DNA from: Chitinophagaceae bacterium IBVUCB2
Lineage (GTDB): Bacteria; Bacteroidota; Bacteroidia; Chitinophagales; Chitinophagaceae
Direction of reading: 5' to 3'
Assembly: GCA_002127295.1 (NCBI GenBank)
Contig: NFUV01000002.1
Coordinates: forward strand, 372,001-436,000
Length of the DNA stretch: 64,000 nucleotides
Shown piece by piece: positions 32,672 to 40,304 of the stretch (position 1 is the stretch's first letter; every line of letters begins with the position of its first letter). The position numbers were made by a program, and so were the translations under genes. The notes under the pieces were generated by a model. It was not told the DNA's origin and did not search any database. It saw only the letters and a program-made list of their open reading frames with translations.

Positions 32672-34864
32672 ATGTTTTTCAAACAATGCTGTTTGATGAT
32701 ACGATCACCTAAATTTTGTAGAAACTATTTATTAATCTTTCGATGTAGTTTATTGATGTTGATGATTTCCGGGGAGAGTTTTGCCAATAACAGGAACGAT
32801 TTGGGAAATTTCGACACCATTTTTATTACAGAGAAGAATAAATTTATCCAGGCGGTTAAAGTTATGCCCGGCGATACTGCTGTAAGTTATCCGGTAATAA
32901 GAAATTTTGAAGCAGAGTTAAATCGTACCGGTGTTTATGTAGAAAATATTCAATCACTAACTATTATTGAAAAGGAAAAGGCTAAAAGAAGCCTGATGTA
33001 TTTTTTACAGGCTGTTAATAAAAAAATTGAAAAGAATCAATTTCATTTATTTGAACTTAGCGGAGCTTTACTTGCTTATCAAAAAGTACTACGAACAATA
33101 TTACAACACCAACCAATACTTCCCGTAACTGCATCTATCACATTAAGTAATTGCCAGTTGATAACAGCTGCTTTTACTCAATACAATGAAGCGTCCTTGC
33201 TCACAGATATCACCACATTTAAAAGAGTATCAGCATCACCTGAATTTATTCTCCAATTTCTGGAAGCGAATCCTGATTTTAGATTTGCGGACTCATTGTT
33301 GCTTGAGAAAGTATTGCATGATCCAATGAGTGTTGTCTATTATCTCAGAAAGGCAGATCCAATTCTGCAATCGAAGATTAAGCGTTCAGATAATACTTAT
33401 ATCCGGTTACTAGCCTCTCTTTCAGATAATAAATATGCAAAAGACCTTGCTGTTTTTATCCCGCATATGGAAAAAGGAATGATTAGGGAGGAAGTTATAT
33501 TAGAAGCCAGAGCAGAGCCGGCTAAGTACTTTCAATTACTAGTGAATACTTTCTTACAATCCCGGCAATTAATTACTCCGATGTTTTTGCAACCATTAAA
33601 AAATGGTATCCGGGATAAGGCAATTGGTTTTTATGTTAATGAGATAAATCATTTGCATAATGCGACTGACGCAGTCCGTTTTGCATCAGTGAATGGATTA
33701 CGACCCGAAGATCTATATTTTATTATTACTACTTGCGGCGATGAATTATATACGTCCAGCTTCCTGGGATTATATAATAGATTTATTTCACAGCTAACGG
33801 ATCAATCTATAGAAGGATTTTTTGATGTTGTTCAGGGTGAAAAATTTAATGTATTTATTCGCCTTGCTGCTAATTACAATGTCCTTGACCACTTTTTGGA
33901 TAAATTTAGCCCGGAAAAGAAAGTGGAATTATTAAGATCCTATATAAATAATATTGAGAAAGATCCAGCTACTGCTTTAGAAAAAGCCATGGATATTGCT
34001 GATTCTTTTGGTGCATTGAAAGGATCAAGCTCTGCTAGTGAGATAATGTATGCAGAAATTGCGAATAATTTTAATCGTTGTGTTTCAGAAAAAAATTACC
34101 TCGGTAAGAGGCTTTATGGTATTTTGAACGATATGCTCCCCTTGACAAAATCGGAGAATGACCTTCAAAAACTCTGGAGTGTACTTGGAAATTATGAAGT
34201 ATTGGAATATTCTACGCTGAGTAGTCTTGGCAAGCAAATAACAGAAGTTGTATTATTTTATGGAGATGATGATGGTGTTGCTTCTTTCAGCAATTTCTTA
34301 AAGAATTATACAGATAAGACAAAATGGGTTTTAACCCGTAATAAGCAATGGATAAGTATTCAATCCTTAACGAACAATCAATTTACTATCTATGCAAATC
34401 TTCCCCTGGATATTGACCAGCAGGCTGATGTTGGGGCACAGGATAGCTTATTTAATTACCTGGAGAAAAATAGTTTGCAACCTTCTATTGTTATTCACCG
34501 TGGACATAGTTATCATTTAGAAAAAACCCTTAAAAGACTTACACCAACCGTTAAGCTAACAATACTGGGTTCTTGCGGAGGATATAATAAGGCTATCAGT
34601 ATTGCAAGTATCAACCCCGATGTGCAGATAATTGGTTCAAAGAAGACCGGGTCCAAATCCATCAACGATCCAATACTGAACATTACCAATACATTATTGG
34701 CCAATGGGAAAAATCTCTCGTGGCCATCAATTTGGAAAGAACTTGGTGAAGATTTTAAAAAAGACAAATCCTTGCAGACTCAATTCAATGAATATTTTTC
34801 ACCAAGCCAAAACCTGGGGTTATTTGTTCTTAAGCTGTATAACGGAAATAATAAGGTGCTTTGA
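32672..34864 (+). CDS. Large secreted protein of unknown function with possible clan CD-like C-terminal domain
   Basis: A 730-residue protein; the ATG at 32672 or the one at 32696 gives an N-terminal hydrophobic signal (LLIFRCSLLMLMISGESFA). The central 500 residues are helix-rich, repeat-like and unassigned. Near the end, a hydrophobic strand leads to VIHRGHSYHL (His 609 and 612) and the next strand to TILGSCGGY (Cys 635). This strand-His-Gly and strand-Cys arrangement recalls caspase/gingipain (clan CD) peptidases, although the His-Cys spacing is shorter than usual. Peptidase activity is a hypothesis. It is flanked by 247 and 391 bases without genes. Confidence 0.6.
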   Translation: MFFKQCCLMIRSPKFCRNYLLIFRCSLLMLMISGESFANNRNDLGNFDTIFITEKNKFIQAVKVMPGDTAVSYPVIRNFEAELNRTGVYVENIQSLTIIEKEKAKRSLMYFLQAVNKKIEKNQFHLFELSGALLAYQKVLRTILQHQPILPVTASITLSNCQLITAAFTQYNEASLLTDITTFKRVSASPEFILQFLEANPDFRFADSLLLEKVLHDPMSVVYYLRKADPILQSKIKRSDNTYIRLLASLSDNKYAKDLAVFIPHMEKGMIREEVILEARAEPAKYFQLLVNTFLQSRQLITPMFLQPLKNGIRDKAIGFYVNEINHLHNATDAVRFASVNGLRPEDLYFIITTCGDELYTSSFLGLYNRFISQLTDQSIEGFFDVVQGEKFNVFIRLAANYNVLDHFLDKFSPEKKVELLRSYINNIEKDPATALEKAMDIADSFGALKGSSSASEIMYAEIANNFNRCVSEKNYLGKRLYGILNDMLPLTKSENDLQKLWSVLGNYEVLEYSTLSSLGKQITEVVLFYGDDDGVASFSNFLKNYTDKTKWVLTRNKQWISIQSLTNNQFTIYANLPLDIDQQADVGAQDSLFNYLEKNSLQPSIVIHRGHSYHLEKTLKRLTPTVKLTILGSCGGYNKAISIASINPDVQIIGSKKTGSKSINDPILNITNTLLANGKNLSWPSIWKELGEDFKKDKSLQTQFNEYFSPSQNLGLFVLKLYNGNNKVL

Positions 34865-34966
34865 GCACAGAAAAAGCAGCTCTTAGAACCAAGATGTAAA
34901 ACAACCGGGAACTTATAAATAGGGTGAATTTATTTGTATCTATTTGGATGATTTGGGGAAAAGAAA

Positions 34967-34989
34967 ACCGCAAATCATTGATTTGCGGT
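34967..34989. terminator. Perfect hairpin in the 391-base gap 34865-35255
   Basis: ACCGCAAAT (34967-34975) and ATTTGCGGT (34981-34989) are exact inverted repeats around a five-base loop, with an A-run on the left. On the minus strand it would end in a T-run, so it may terminate a transcript from the right. Apart from this hairpin and the tRNA-like segment after it, I see nothing in the gap. Confidence 0.5.
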
Positions 34990-35013
34990 CACTTGCATTT
35001 TGGAATTGATGCT

Positions 35014-35041
35014 TGTCGGGAAGACAGGATTGCACCCGCCA
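35014..35041 (-). other. Possible degenerate tRNA 3' end (attachment-site scar)
   Basis: Read on the minus strand, the segment ends CCTGTCTTCCCGACA. This looks like the 3' half of a T-arm plus acceptor strand, but the T-loop is GTGCAAT instead of TTCGAAT and the 5' T-stem no longer pairs. No complete tRNA can be folded. Integrating elements often leave such partial tRNA copies. It lies just left of the second regulatory module. Confidence 0.25.
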
Positions 35042-35255
35042 TCCTAAATGATTTTTAATCAATAATATACAAAGCTGGTAAGCCGAAAACTCACCCCGTA
35101 ACTCACCAGCATTAATAGTCGAAGAACTTGGCATGAAATTATGCAATAAACCTTGCTTATAAAAAAAAATTTACCCACCTAAACCTGATTTTTTGAATTA
35201 TTCTCCTGCAAAGAATGGCAGGTAAAGCTCTTTTCTTTAGCCGTATTTTTGAGTA

Positions 35256-35840
35256 GTGGAAACTAAAAAACTCTATATAAAAAACATGGTTTGCAACCGT
35301 TGCATAATGGTTGTAAAGCAGGAACTGGAAAAACTAAAGCTGATCCCGGCCTTGGTAAGCATGGGCGAAATAGAACTGTCAAAGCCTGCAACAGATAAGC
35401 AGTTGAAAAATCTGAACGTAAGATTAAATGAATTAGGCTTTGAATTATTAGACGACCAGAAGCAAAAACAAATAGAGAAGATAAAGAACCTGTTGATAAA
35501 AAAAGTACAGTCCGGCGAAGTAGAAGAGCATTTTAGTATCACCAATTATTTAAGTAAGGCTTTGAGCAAAGATTATAGTTATATCACCCGTTTGTTTTCC
35601 GAAGTTGAAGGAATTACTATTGAACAATTCTTTATTCTCCAAAAGATTGAGAAAGTAAAGGAATTGCTGGTATATGGAGAGTATAACCTTAGTGAAATCT
35701 CTTACCAGTTAGGGTATAGCAGCGTAGCTCACTTATCAGGACAGTTTAAAAAAGTAACCGGCCTAACTCCCAGTCATTTTAAAAAAATGGGAGGCAGCCA
35801 TCGCCACCCTTTAGATAATCTTCATTACAATAAAGTATAA
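35256..35840 (+). CDS. AraC-type regulator with N-terminal HMA-like domain (copy 2)
   Basis: A 194-residue paralogue of the regulator at 4038-4595, with the same MVCNRC metal motif (Cys 12 and 15) and the same AraC helix-turn-helix end (LSEISYQLGYSSVAHLSGQFKKVTG). It differs mainly in the HMA surface and has a longer C-terminus ending in HHR-like residues (SHRHPLDNLHYNKV). The start is GTG at 35256, four bases after a TATTTTTG box (35244-35251), so it may be read from a leaderless transcript. It lies upstream of the second HMA-MauE gene. It may respond to a different metal or concentration than copy 1. Confidence 0.84.
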   Translation: METKKLYIKNMVCNRCIMVVKQELEKLKLIPALVSMGEIELSKPATDKQLKNLNVRLNELGFELLDDQKQKQIEKIKNLLIKKVQSGEVEEHFSITNYLSKALSKDYSYITRLFSEVEGITIEQFFILQKIEKVKELLVYGEYNLSEISYQLGYSSVAHLSGQFKKVTGLTPSHFKKMGGSHRHPLDNLHYNKV

Positions 35841-35841
35841 C

Positions 35842-35891
35842 TCTTTCCCATCAGCCTGTAACATTCCCATTGCATTATTGACGGAACTTTG
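35842..35891 (+). promoter_or_regulatory. Promoter with candidate HMA-AraC operator, HMA-MauE copy 2
   Basis: The element TTTCCCATCAGCCTGTAAC ends at 35862, and GAACTTTG (35884-35891) follows after 21 bases. TTTCC, CAT and TGTAAC are kept as in copy 1 while the bases between differ, which points to these blocks as the bound part. Confidence 0.5.
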
Positions 35892-35909
35892 TGTCATTAA
35901 ATAATTACT

Positions 35910-36650
35910 ATGACACATACATATAAAGTTTCAGGAATGACATGCGGCGGATGCCAGGCAAAAGTGCAGGGTTTATTATCAAAACTTGCAGGAGTTAAAA
36001 ATGTAAGCATTGATTTAGCAAAAGGCGAGGCCGCTATTGATATGGAAAAGCACATTGCAACTGCCGATTTGAAAGCTGCATTAAAAGACTATCCCAAATA
36101 CCAGTTAACAGAAACACCTTACCAGCAACCTGCAATTGTACCGATGGCTGATGATAAAGAAACTAAATCATGGATAGAAACTTACAAGCCTATATTGCTA
36201 ATCTTCGGATACATTATTGGTATAACAGTACTGGTTGAGTATATGAACGGCGGGTTTGTTTGGATGCGGTGGATGACTCATTTTATGGCTGGGTTCTTTT
36301 TGGTGTTTTCTTTTTTCAAGTTATTAAATCTGAAAGGCTTTGCAGAAAGCTACAGCATGTATGATATTGTGGCGAAAAAATGGAATAGCTGGGGCTATGT
36401 TTATGCGTTTATTGAACTGGCTTTAGGCATTGCATTCCTTACTGGGTTTAATCCCATTCTTACCAATAGCATTACCTTTGTGGTAATGTCAGTTAGTATT
36501 ATTGGCGTTCTGCAAAGTGTGGCTAATAAACGTAAAATAAAATGTGCCTGTTTGGGTGCAGTGTTTAATTTACCCATGAGTACCATCACCATTATTGAAG
36601 ATGCGTTAATGATAGCAATGAGTGGGTTAATGCTATTAACAATTTTATAA
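35910..36650 (+). CDS. HMA domain fused to MauE/DoxX-like membrane protein (copy 2)
   Basis: A 246-residue paralogue of the protein at 4677-5390. The HMA domain has MTCGGC (Cys 12 and 15), and a longer Pro-rich linker follows. The four MauE-like helices keep near-identical stretches (GFAESYSMYDIVAKKWNSWG) and the KIKCACLG cysteine pair. The strongest conservation between copies is in the membrane part; the HMA domain has drifted more. Its stop overlaps the second microprotein start (TAATG), exactly as in copy 1. The repeated pairing implies that the membrane protein and the microprotein work together. Confidence 0.85.
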   Translation: MTHTYKVSGMTCGGCQAKVQGLLSKLAGVKNVSIDLAKGEAAIDMEKHIATADLKAALKDYPKYQLTETPYQQPAIVPMADDKETKSWIETYKPILLIFGYIIGITVLVEYMNGGFVWMRWMTHFMAGFFLVFSFFKLLNLKGFAESYSMYDIVAKKWNSWGYVYAFIELALGIAFLTGFNPILTNSITFVVMSVSIIGVLQSVANKRKIKCACLGAVFNLPMSTITIIEDALMIAMSGLMLLTIL

Positions 36651-36733
36651 TGACAGCAATTAAATCAATAGGACAGTTTTTCTGGAGAATCTTTAAAGCC
36701 ATCTTTGTAAGAAAGAAAGACTGTTGTAAATAA
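36650..36733 (+). CDS. 27-residue microprotein ending KKDCCK (copy 2)
   Basis: The counterpart of the frame at 5390-5473, again beginning on the TAATG overlap. It differs from copy 1 only at T3A, K13R and S17A, while codons 2, 4, 9, 18, 22, 23, 24 and 27 differ without changing the residue. Retention of the peptide while third positions drift is good evidence for coding. The IGQFFW amphipathic part and the RKKDCCK tail are unchanged, marking them as the functional parts. Confidence 0.75.
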   Translation: MTAIKSIGQFFWRIFKAIFVRKKDCCK

Positions 36734-36791
36734 TGTATTACGAAAGTCATTAAACAATTCAAACTCCTAAGCTTAGCTGACATTAAGTGTT

Positions 36792-36932
36792 GCTGATGTG
36801 AACACAATAATTGAAAGTCCTTTGAAGGGAATGAAACTGACTACCGCCATCAAAGGCCATTAGCGTTTCGCCGTAAATGCAAGATATGGACAGCATTTCC
36901 CTAACCACCTGATGGAAGGCATGAAAATGTAA
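36792..36932 (+). pseudogene. Remnant of a cusA-like RND gene joined to a CusB-like tail
   Basis: In one frame the region reads ADVNTIIESPLKGMKLTTAI, KGH, a TAG stop (36861-36863), then RFAVNARYGQHFPN. This aligns with the intact CusA segment encoded near 14494-14625 (DDINMVVESSIGGMNITTTI, then RFSVNARFAQDFRN). It continues directly into LMEGMKM and TAA, the same last residues as the second adaptor of the operon (NPMEGMKM). Start and most of the gene are missing. It is best read as a deletion scar of a second cus operon. It overlaps no real gene. Confidence 0.7.
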
Positions 36933-36971
36933 AACTACTGGTTGACTGGTGTCTATAATTATAATTTTTTC

Positions 36972-37004
36972 GGGCAACCCTTTTCTGTAACTACTTGTAT
37001 TATT
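36972..37004 (+). promoter_or_regulatory. ECF-type promoter of the sigma factor operon
   Basis: GGGCAACCC (36972-36980), 15 bases, then TGTATTATT (36996-37004). The same two blocks with identical spacing precede the genes at 39074 and 46608. Position before the sigma factor gene suggests autoregulation. The TTG start at 37037 lies about 30 bases downstream. Confidence 0.55.
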
Positions 37005-37036
37005 AAATAACGGCTTTAAAACGTAAAAATCACTAT

Positions 37037-37621
37037 TTGTCATATAGTAACGAGGATTTAAAAAAGTTGCTTGCCGGATGCCGGGAAAACAGCCGTGTGC
37101 ATGAAAGACAGTTTTTTGACTGGCTGAAAGAATTTGCAGCAAACGTATGTTACCGGTATGCTTCAAGCAGAATTGAGGTGCAGGATCTTGTATGCGATGG
37201 TTTTGTAAAAGTCTTTAAAAACCTGCATTTGTACAATGAAGATATTTATGGTTGCAGTGAAGCAGCGTTTAAAGGATGGTTTAAAAAAGTGCTGATAAAT
37301 AATTGCATTAATTACCGTAATAAATTTCATCCCAAACTCCTTTACAGCGATGAAAACACATTGTTGGTGGCTGAGGTTGAGGATGAATCCGAATCTGCTT
37401 TAGATATTATAAGTTATAATGAAATTTTAAGCACCGTTATGGAGTTGCCACCCGGATATAGAATGGTGTTTAACCTTTTTGCGATTGACGGATACACCCA
37501 TGAAGAAATAGGCGGTATTTTGGGTATCAGTGAAGGTACATCCAAATCCAATTTATTTAAAGCCAGGCATTGGTTAAGAAAAGCTCTTCAAAAAAAAACG
37601 ATAATTAAAAAATATGTTTAA
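37037..37621 (+). CDS. ECF-type RNA polymerase sigma factor
   Basis: A 194-residue sigma-70 family protein. Region 2 is around 25-95 (VQDLVCDGFVKVFKNL), and region 4 is at 130-185 with the helix-turn-helix YTHEEIGGILGISEGTSKSNLFKARHWLRKAL. There is no region 1 or 3, so it is an extracytoplasmic-function type. Start is TTG at 37037, since no in-frame ATG precedes region 2. It overlaps the next gene by eight bases. Matching promoter elements upstream of itself, the lipoprotein at 39074 and the secreted protein at 46608 suggest a small regulon. The signal is unknown. Confidence 0.85.
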   Translation: MSYSNEDLKKLLAGCRENSRVHERQFFDWLKEFAANVCYRYASSRIEVQDLVCDGFVKVFKNLHLYNEDIYGCSEAAFKGWFKKVLINNCINYRNKFHPKLLYSDENTLLVAEVEDESESALDIISYNEILSTVMELPPGYRMVFNLFAIDGYTHEEIGGILGISEGTSKSNLFKARHWLRKALQKKTIIKKYV

Positions 37622-39005
37622 CGATAGTGACTATAATTTGGAAGAAAAAAGCAGGAAAGCAGCCGAGCAGTTTTCCGATGCAAGCCTTATTCCGGACTGG
37701 CAACAGCTTGAAACAAAATTAGATATTGAATTGCCTGTAAAGAAAAAGCGTAGAAGGATGTTTGCTTTCTGGATAGTTTCAGCCGCATTACTTGGCAGTT
37801 TTCTTTATATCGGGTATGAAAGCGGTTTCAGTAAGAAGAATAATACAAATATTATTACTGAAACAACATCAGAATCCATAAAATCAAATATTCAGCAGGA
37901 AAAAGCATTGCCAACTCCTGAAACTGTCAATAAGGATAAGCCGAATACCCCTTTAAATCAATCCACTCAATTTATTCCTGACAATGGTAATTACCGGTTA
38001 AGTGACAAGAGAACCACATACAATACTTTAGGTAAACCTTCTGGTAAATCCAATTTAAACTTGGATAAAACTGCTGATATTGACAACGCATCAATTACTC
38101 AAAAGACGGATGCAGCGATACACAAAACCGATACTGAAGAATTGCCTGCGGAAAAAAATGAAACGGGTAATCACATTTTCGTTTCGTCAATAAGTACAGA
38201 AAACAAAGACCTGAAAAAAGAAAAAAATGATAATAACGAAAAAGTTACACTTACAACTGAAACTAATAATAAATTAGGAACTGCTAAATTTTCAGATAGT
38301 TCGTTTTCAGGCAAAGAAAAAATAAGTGCTGTTAAACTTGATACCGATAAACCAATTACAAAAAAAGAGAAACCCAGGCATCCCTTTTCAGTGGCAGCAG
38401 TTGCAGGGGGCAATATAAATAGTGTATGGTTTAATAAATCATCAGGTATTGGATTTGATTACGGACTTTTATTAGGTTACAAGTTATCTCCAACATTAGA
38501 GATTAAAACCGGAGTAATTTTTTCCAGGAAATATTTTACTACAACAGGACAAAACATATCTTTTGATTCTGCAAAACTCAACCTGCCCTCTTACACCAGT
38601 GTTAAACTTGAAGATGCTACAGGGTATTGCAGGTTTTTTGAAGTGCCTGTTATGCTCTATTATTCTTTTCCGGCGAAAAGTAAAACCAGCTTTTATGCCG
38701 GGGCAGGGTTTTCCATTAATAAAATGAGAATGGAAAAAATAGATTACTCTTTTTTAATTAATTCTAACACAATAGTTGAAAGAACCCATACGGGTGCATA
38801 CCATAGTGCTTCCGGGTTTTCAACTTCTGTTACATCAAATTTATCTTTTGGACTAAAGCAAAAACTCTCTGAAAGATGGAATTTTTCTTTTGAGCCTTAT
38901 CTTAAAATACCATTGACAAAGGTTAATGACAGTGATTTAAAGCTTACCACCCTGGGCAGTTCAGCTTCACTAATATTCAATCTTCCAAATAAGAAGAAGA
39001 AATAA
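37614..39005 (+). CDS. Membrane-anchored protein with beta-barrel-like C-terminus, sigma factor partner
   Basis: A 463-residue protein overlapping the sigma factor gene. An N-terminal cytoplasmic part of about 50 residues (with DWQQLETKLD) precedes one transmembrane helix (FAFWIVSAALLGSFLYIGYE). A long Thr/Asn/Lys-rich low-complexity linker (about 75-250) leads to a C-terminal domain of outer-membrane barrel type (GIGFDYGLLLGYKLSPTLEIKTG, FYAGAGFS, ending LIFNLPNKKKK). The position and single helix fit an anti-sigma role; the barrel-like end is typical of Bacteroidota sigma-operon proteins. How a helix and a barrel coexist is unclear. Confidence 0.65.
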   Translation: MFNDSDYNLEEKSRKAAEQFSDASLIPDWQQLETKLDIELPVKKKRRRMFAFWIVSAALLGSFLYIGYESGFSKKNNTNIITETTSESIKSNIQQEKALPTPETVNKDKPNTPLNQSTQFIPDNGNYRLSDKRTTYNTLGKPSGKSNLNLDKTADIDNASITQKTDAAIHKTDTEELPAEKNETGNHIFVSSISTENKDLKKEKNDNNEKVTLTTETNNKLGTAKFSDSSFSGKEKISAVKLDTDKPITKKEKPRHPFSVAAVAGGNINSVWFNKSSGIGFDYGLLLGYKLSPTLEIKTGVIFSRKYFTTTGQNISFDSAKLNLPSYTSVKLEDATGYCRFFEVPVMLYYSFPAKSKTSFYAGAGFSINKMRMEKIDYSFLINSNTIVERTHTGAYHSASGFSTSVTSNLSFGLKQKLSERWNFSFEPYLKIPLTKVNDSDLKLTTLGSSASLIFNLPNKKKK

Positions 39006-39015
39006 AATTATACAG

Positions 39016-39046
39016 GCAACCAACCCTTACTATTTTCTGTACCATT
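39016..39046 (+). promoter_or_regulatory. ECF-type promoter of the beta-propeller lipoprotein gene
   Basis: GCAACCA (39016-39022), 15 bases, then TGTACCATT (39038-39046). It matches the sigma-operon promoter in both blocks and in spacing. Confidence 0.5.
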
Positions 39047-39073
39047 ATTTATAAATCAAAAATTAAATTAAAA

Positions 39074-40141
39074 ATGAAACAATTAAAATCCAGTACAGTG
39101 CTGTTGCCAATTATGGCTGTAATTTTATTAATATCATCCTGCATGAAAAATCATAATATGGATGACATGGAAGAAAAAAATATTAACTACCCGGCCGCTT
39201 ATGTAATTAATGGCGAAAGCAGCAGCATTTCAATAATAAAGTTGAGCAATAATACGGTGTCAGACAGTATAATGTTAATGGGAAGCGGCGGTAGCATGAT
39301 TATGTGGCCCCATCATATTTACAAGCACCCGGTTGCCGGCACTAATAAATTATGTATTGGTGTGCCCGGCATGGATTTAAGTGCAGGACATACAGGTGGT
39401 ATGCCCGGTATGAAAGGTGGAATCGTTGTTTTAGATGCCGTTAAAGGAACAATAAGTAAAAATTTAGAAGTCCCTTTAATGAACCATAATGGAGTATTTT
39501 CCCCGGATGGTTCAGAAATATGGACCACTCAAATGGACATGGCCGGTAAAGTGTTGGTTTATGATGCTTCTACGTATGCATTGAAAAATACAATTACTGT
39601 GGGTGATGAACCAGCCGAAGTTACCTTTAGTGCCGATGGTACTAAGGCTTATGTGTGTAATGGAATGAGCAATAATGTAACTGTCATCAATCCTTTAACC
39701 AAAGCTGTGATTACAACCATACCGGTTGAAGCAAACCCGGTAGGTGCATGGCCATCTTCCATAGGAAAGATGTTTGTGGATAATGAAGATGGGCAAAGTA
39801 TTTCTGTTATTGATGTAGCATCCAACATAAATTTAGCTACCATCATACTTAACTTCAAACCGGGATATGCTGCTTATAACGGTACAAAAAATGAATTATG
39901 GGTAAGTGATGCCACCAACGGAAAAGTAATCTGGTATCTTGACATGGGCGGCAATAACTGGATGAAACATGGAGAGTTTGCAACAGGAGCCGATGCCCAT
40001 GCCATCGCATTTTATGGCAACTATGGATATGTTACGAACCAAGGTGCCAATACGGTGTCTGTAATTGACGTTACTACTCATACAAAGCTTAAAGATATCC
40101 CTGTTGGTAAAAAACCTAATGGAATAGTTTTTAAATTATAG
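39074..40141 (+). CDS. YVTN/YncE-type beta-propeller lipoprotein
   Basis: A 355-residue lipoprotein (Cys 23 after LLISS) rich in Met and His at the mature N-terminus (CMKNHNMDDMEEKN). The rest is a propeller of repeated units such as EVTFSADGTKAYVCNGMSNNVTV and the closing GYVTNQGANTVSVIDVTTH, typical of YncE-like proteins. These bind surfaces, DNA or metals; the role is unknown. It has a promoter of the same type as the ECF sigma operon, so it is probably an export-stress or metal-stress target. It is followed by a strong terminator. Confidence 0.75.
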   Translation: MKQLKSSTVLLPIMAVILLISSCMKNHNMDDMEEKNINYPAAYVINGESSSISIIKLSNNTVSDSIMLMGSGGSMIMWPHHIYKHPVAGTNKLCIGVPGMDLSAGHTGGMPGMKGGIVVLDAVKGTISKNLEVPLMNHNGVFSPDGSEIWTTQMDMAGKVLVYDASTYALKNTITVGDEPAEVTFSADGTKAYVCNGMSNNVTVINPLTKAVITTIPVEANPVGAWPSSIGKMFVDNEDGQSISVIDVASNINLATIILNFKPGYAAYNGTKNELWVSDATNGKVIWYLDMGGNNWMKHGEFATGADAHAIAFYGNYGYVTNQGANTVSVIDVTTHTKLKDIPVGKKPNGIVFKL

Positions 40142-40162
40142 CATTTCTAGTAAGGAGTTCAG

Positions 40163-40210
40163 GTGTTATTGAAATACAGATTTATGCTGAAGTTCAATAA
40201 CACTTTTTTA
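40163..40210 (+). terminator. Rho-independent terminator
   Basis: GTGTTATTGAA (40163-40173) is the exact reverse complement of TTCAATAACAC (40193-40203), and a T-run follows. It ends the propeller transcript. Confidence 0.85.
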
Positions 40211-40304
40211 TTTAAAGGGATTGAATTTTGCCTGCCAGTAAATGTATGCGGCTATAAAAAGAACTTACTGTATTTTACATAGCAACTATTTACCTGAATT
40301 TGTA

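Noticed and set aside
34940-35146. Minus-strand frame of 68 residues
   Set aside because: It runs through the perfect hairpin and the tRNA-like segment. No start signal or recognisable domain is present.
36783-37166. Minus-strand frame of 127 residues
   Set aside because: It covers the cusA remnant, the ECF promoter and the start of the sigma factor gene; the composition is not protein-like and the plus-strand reading explains the region better.
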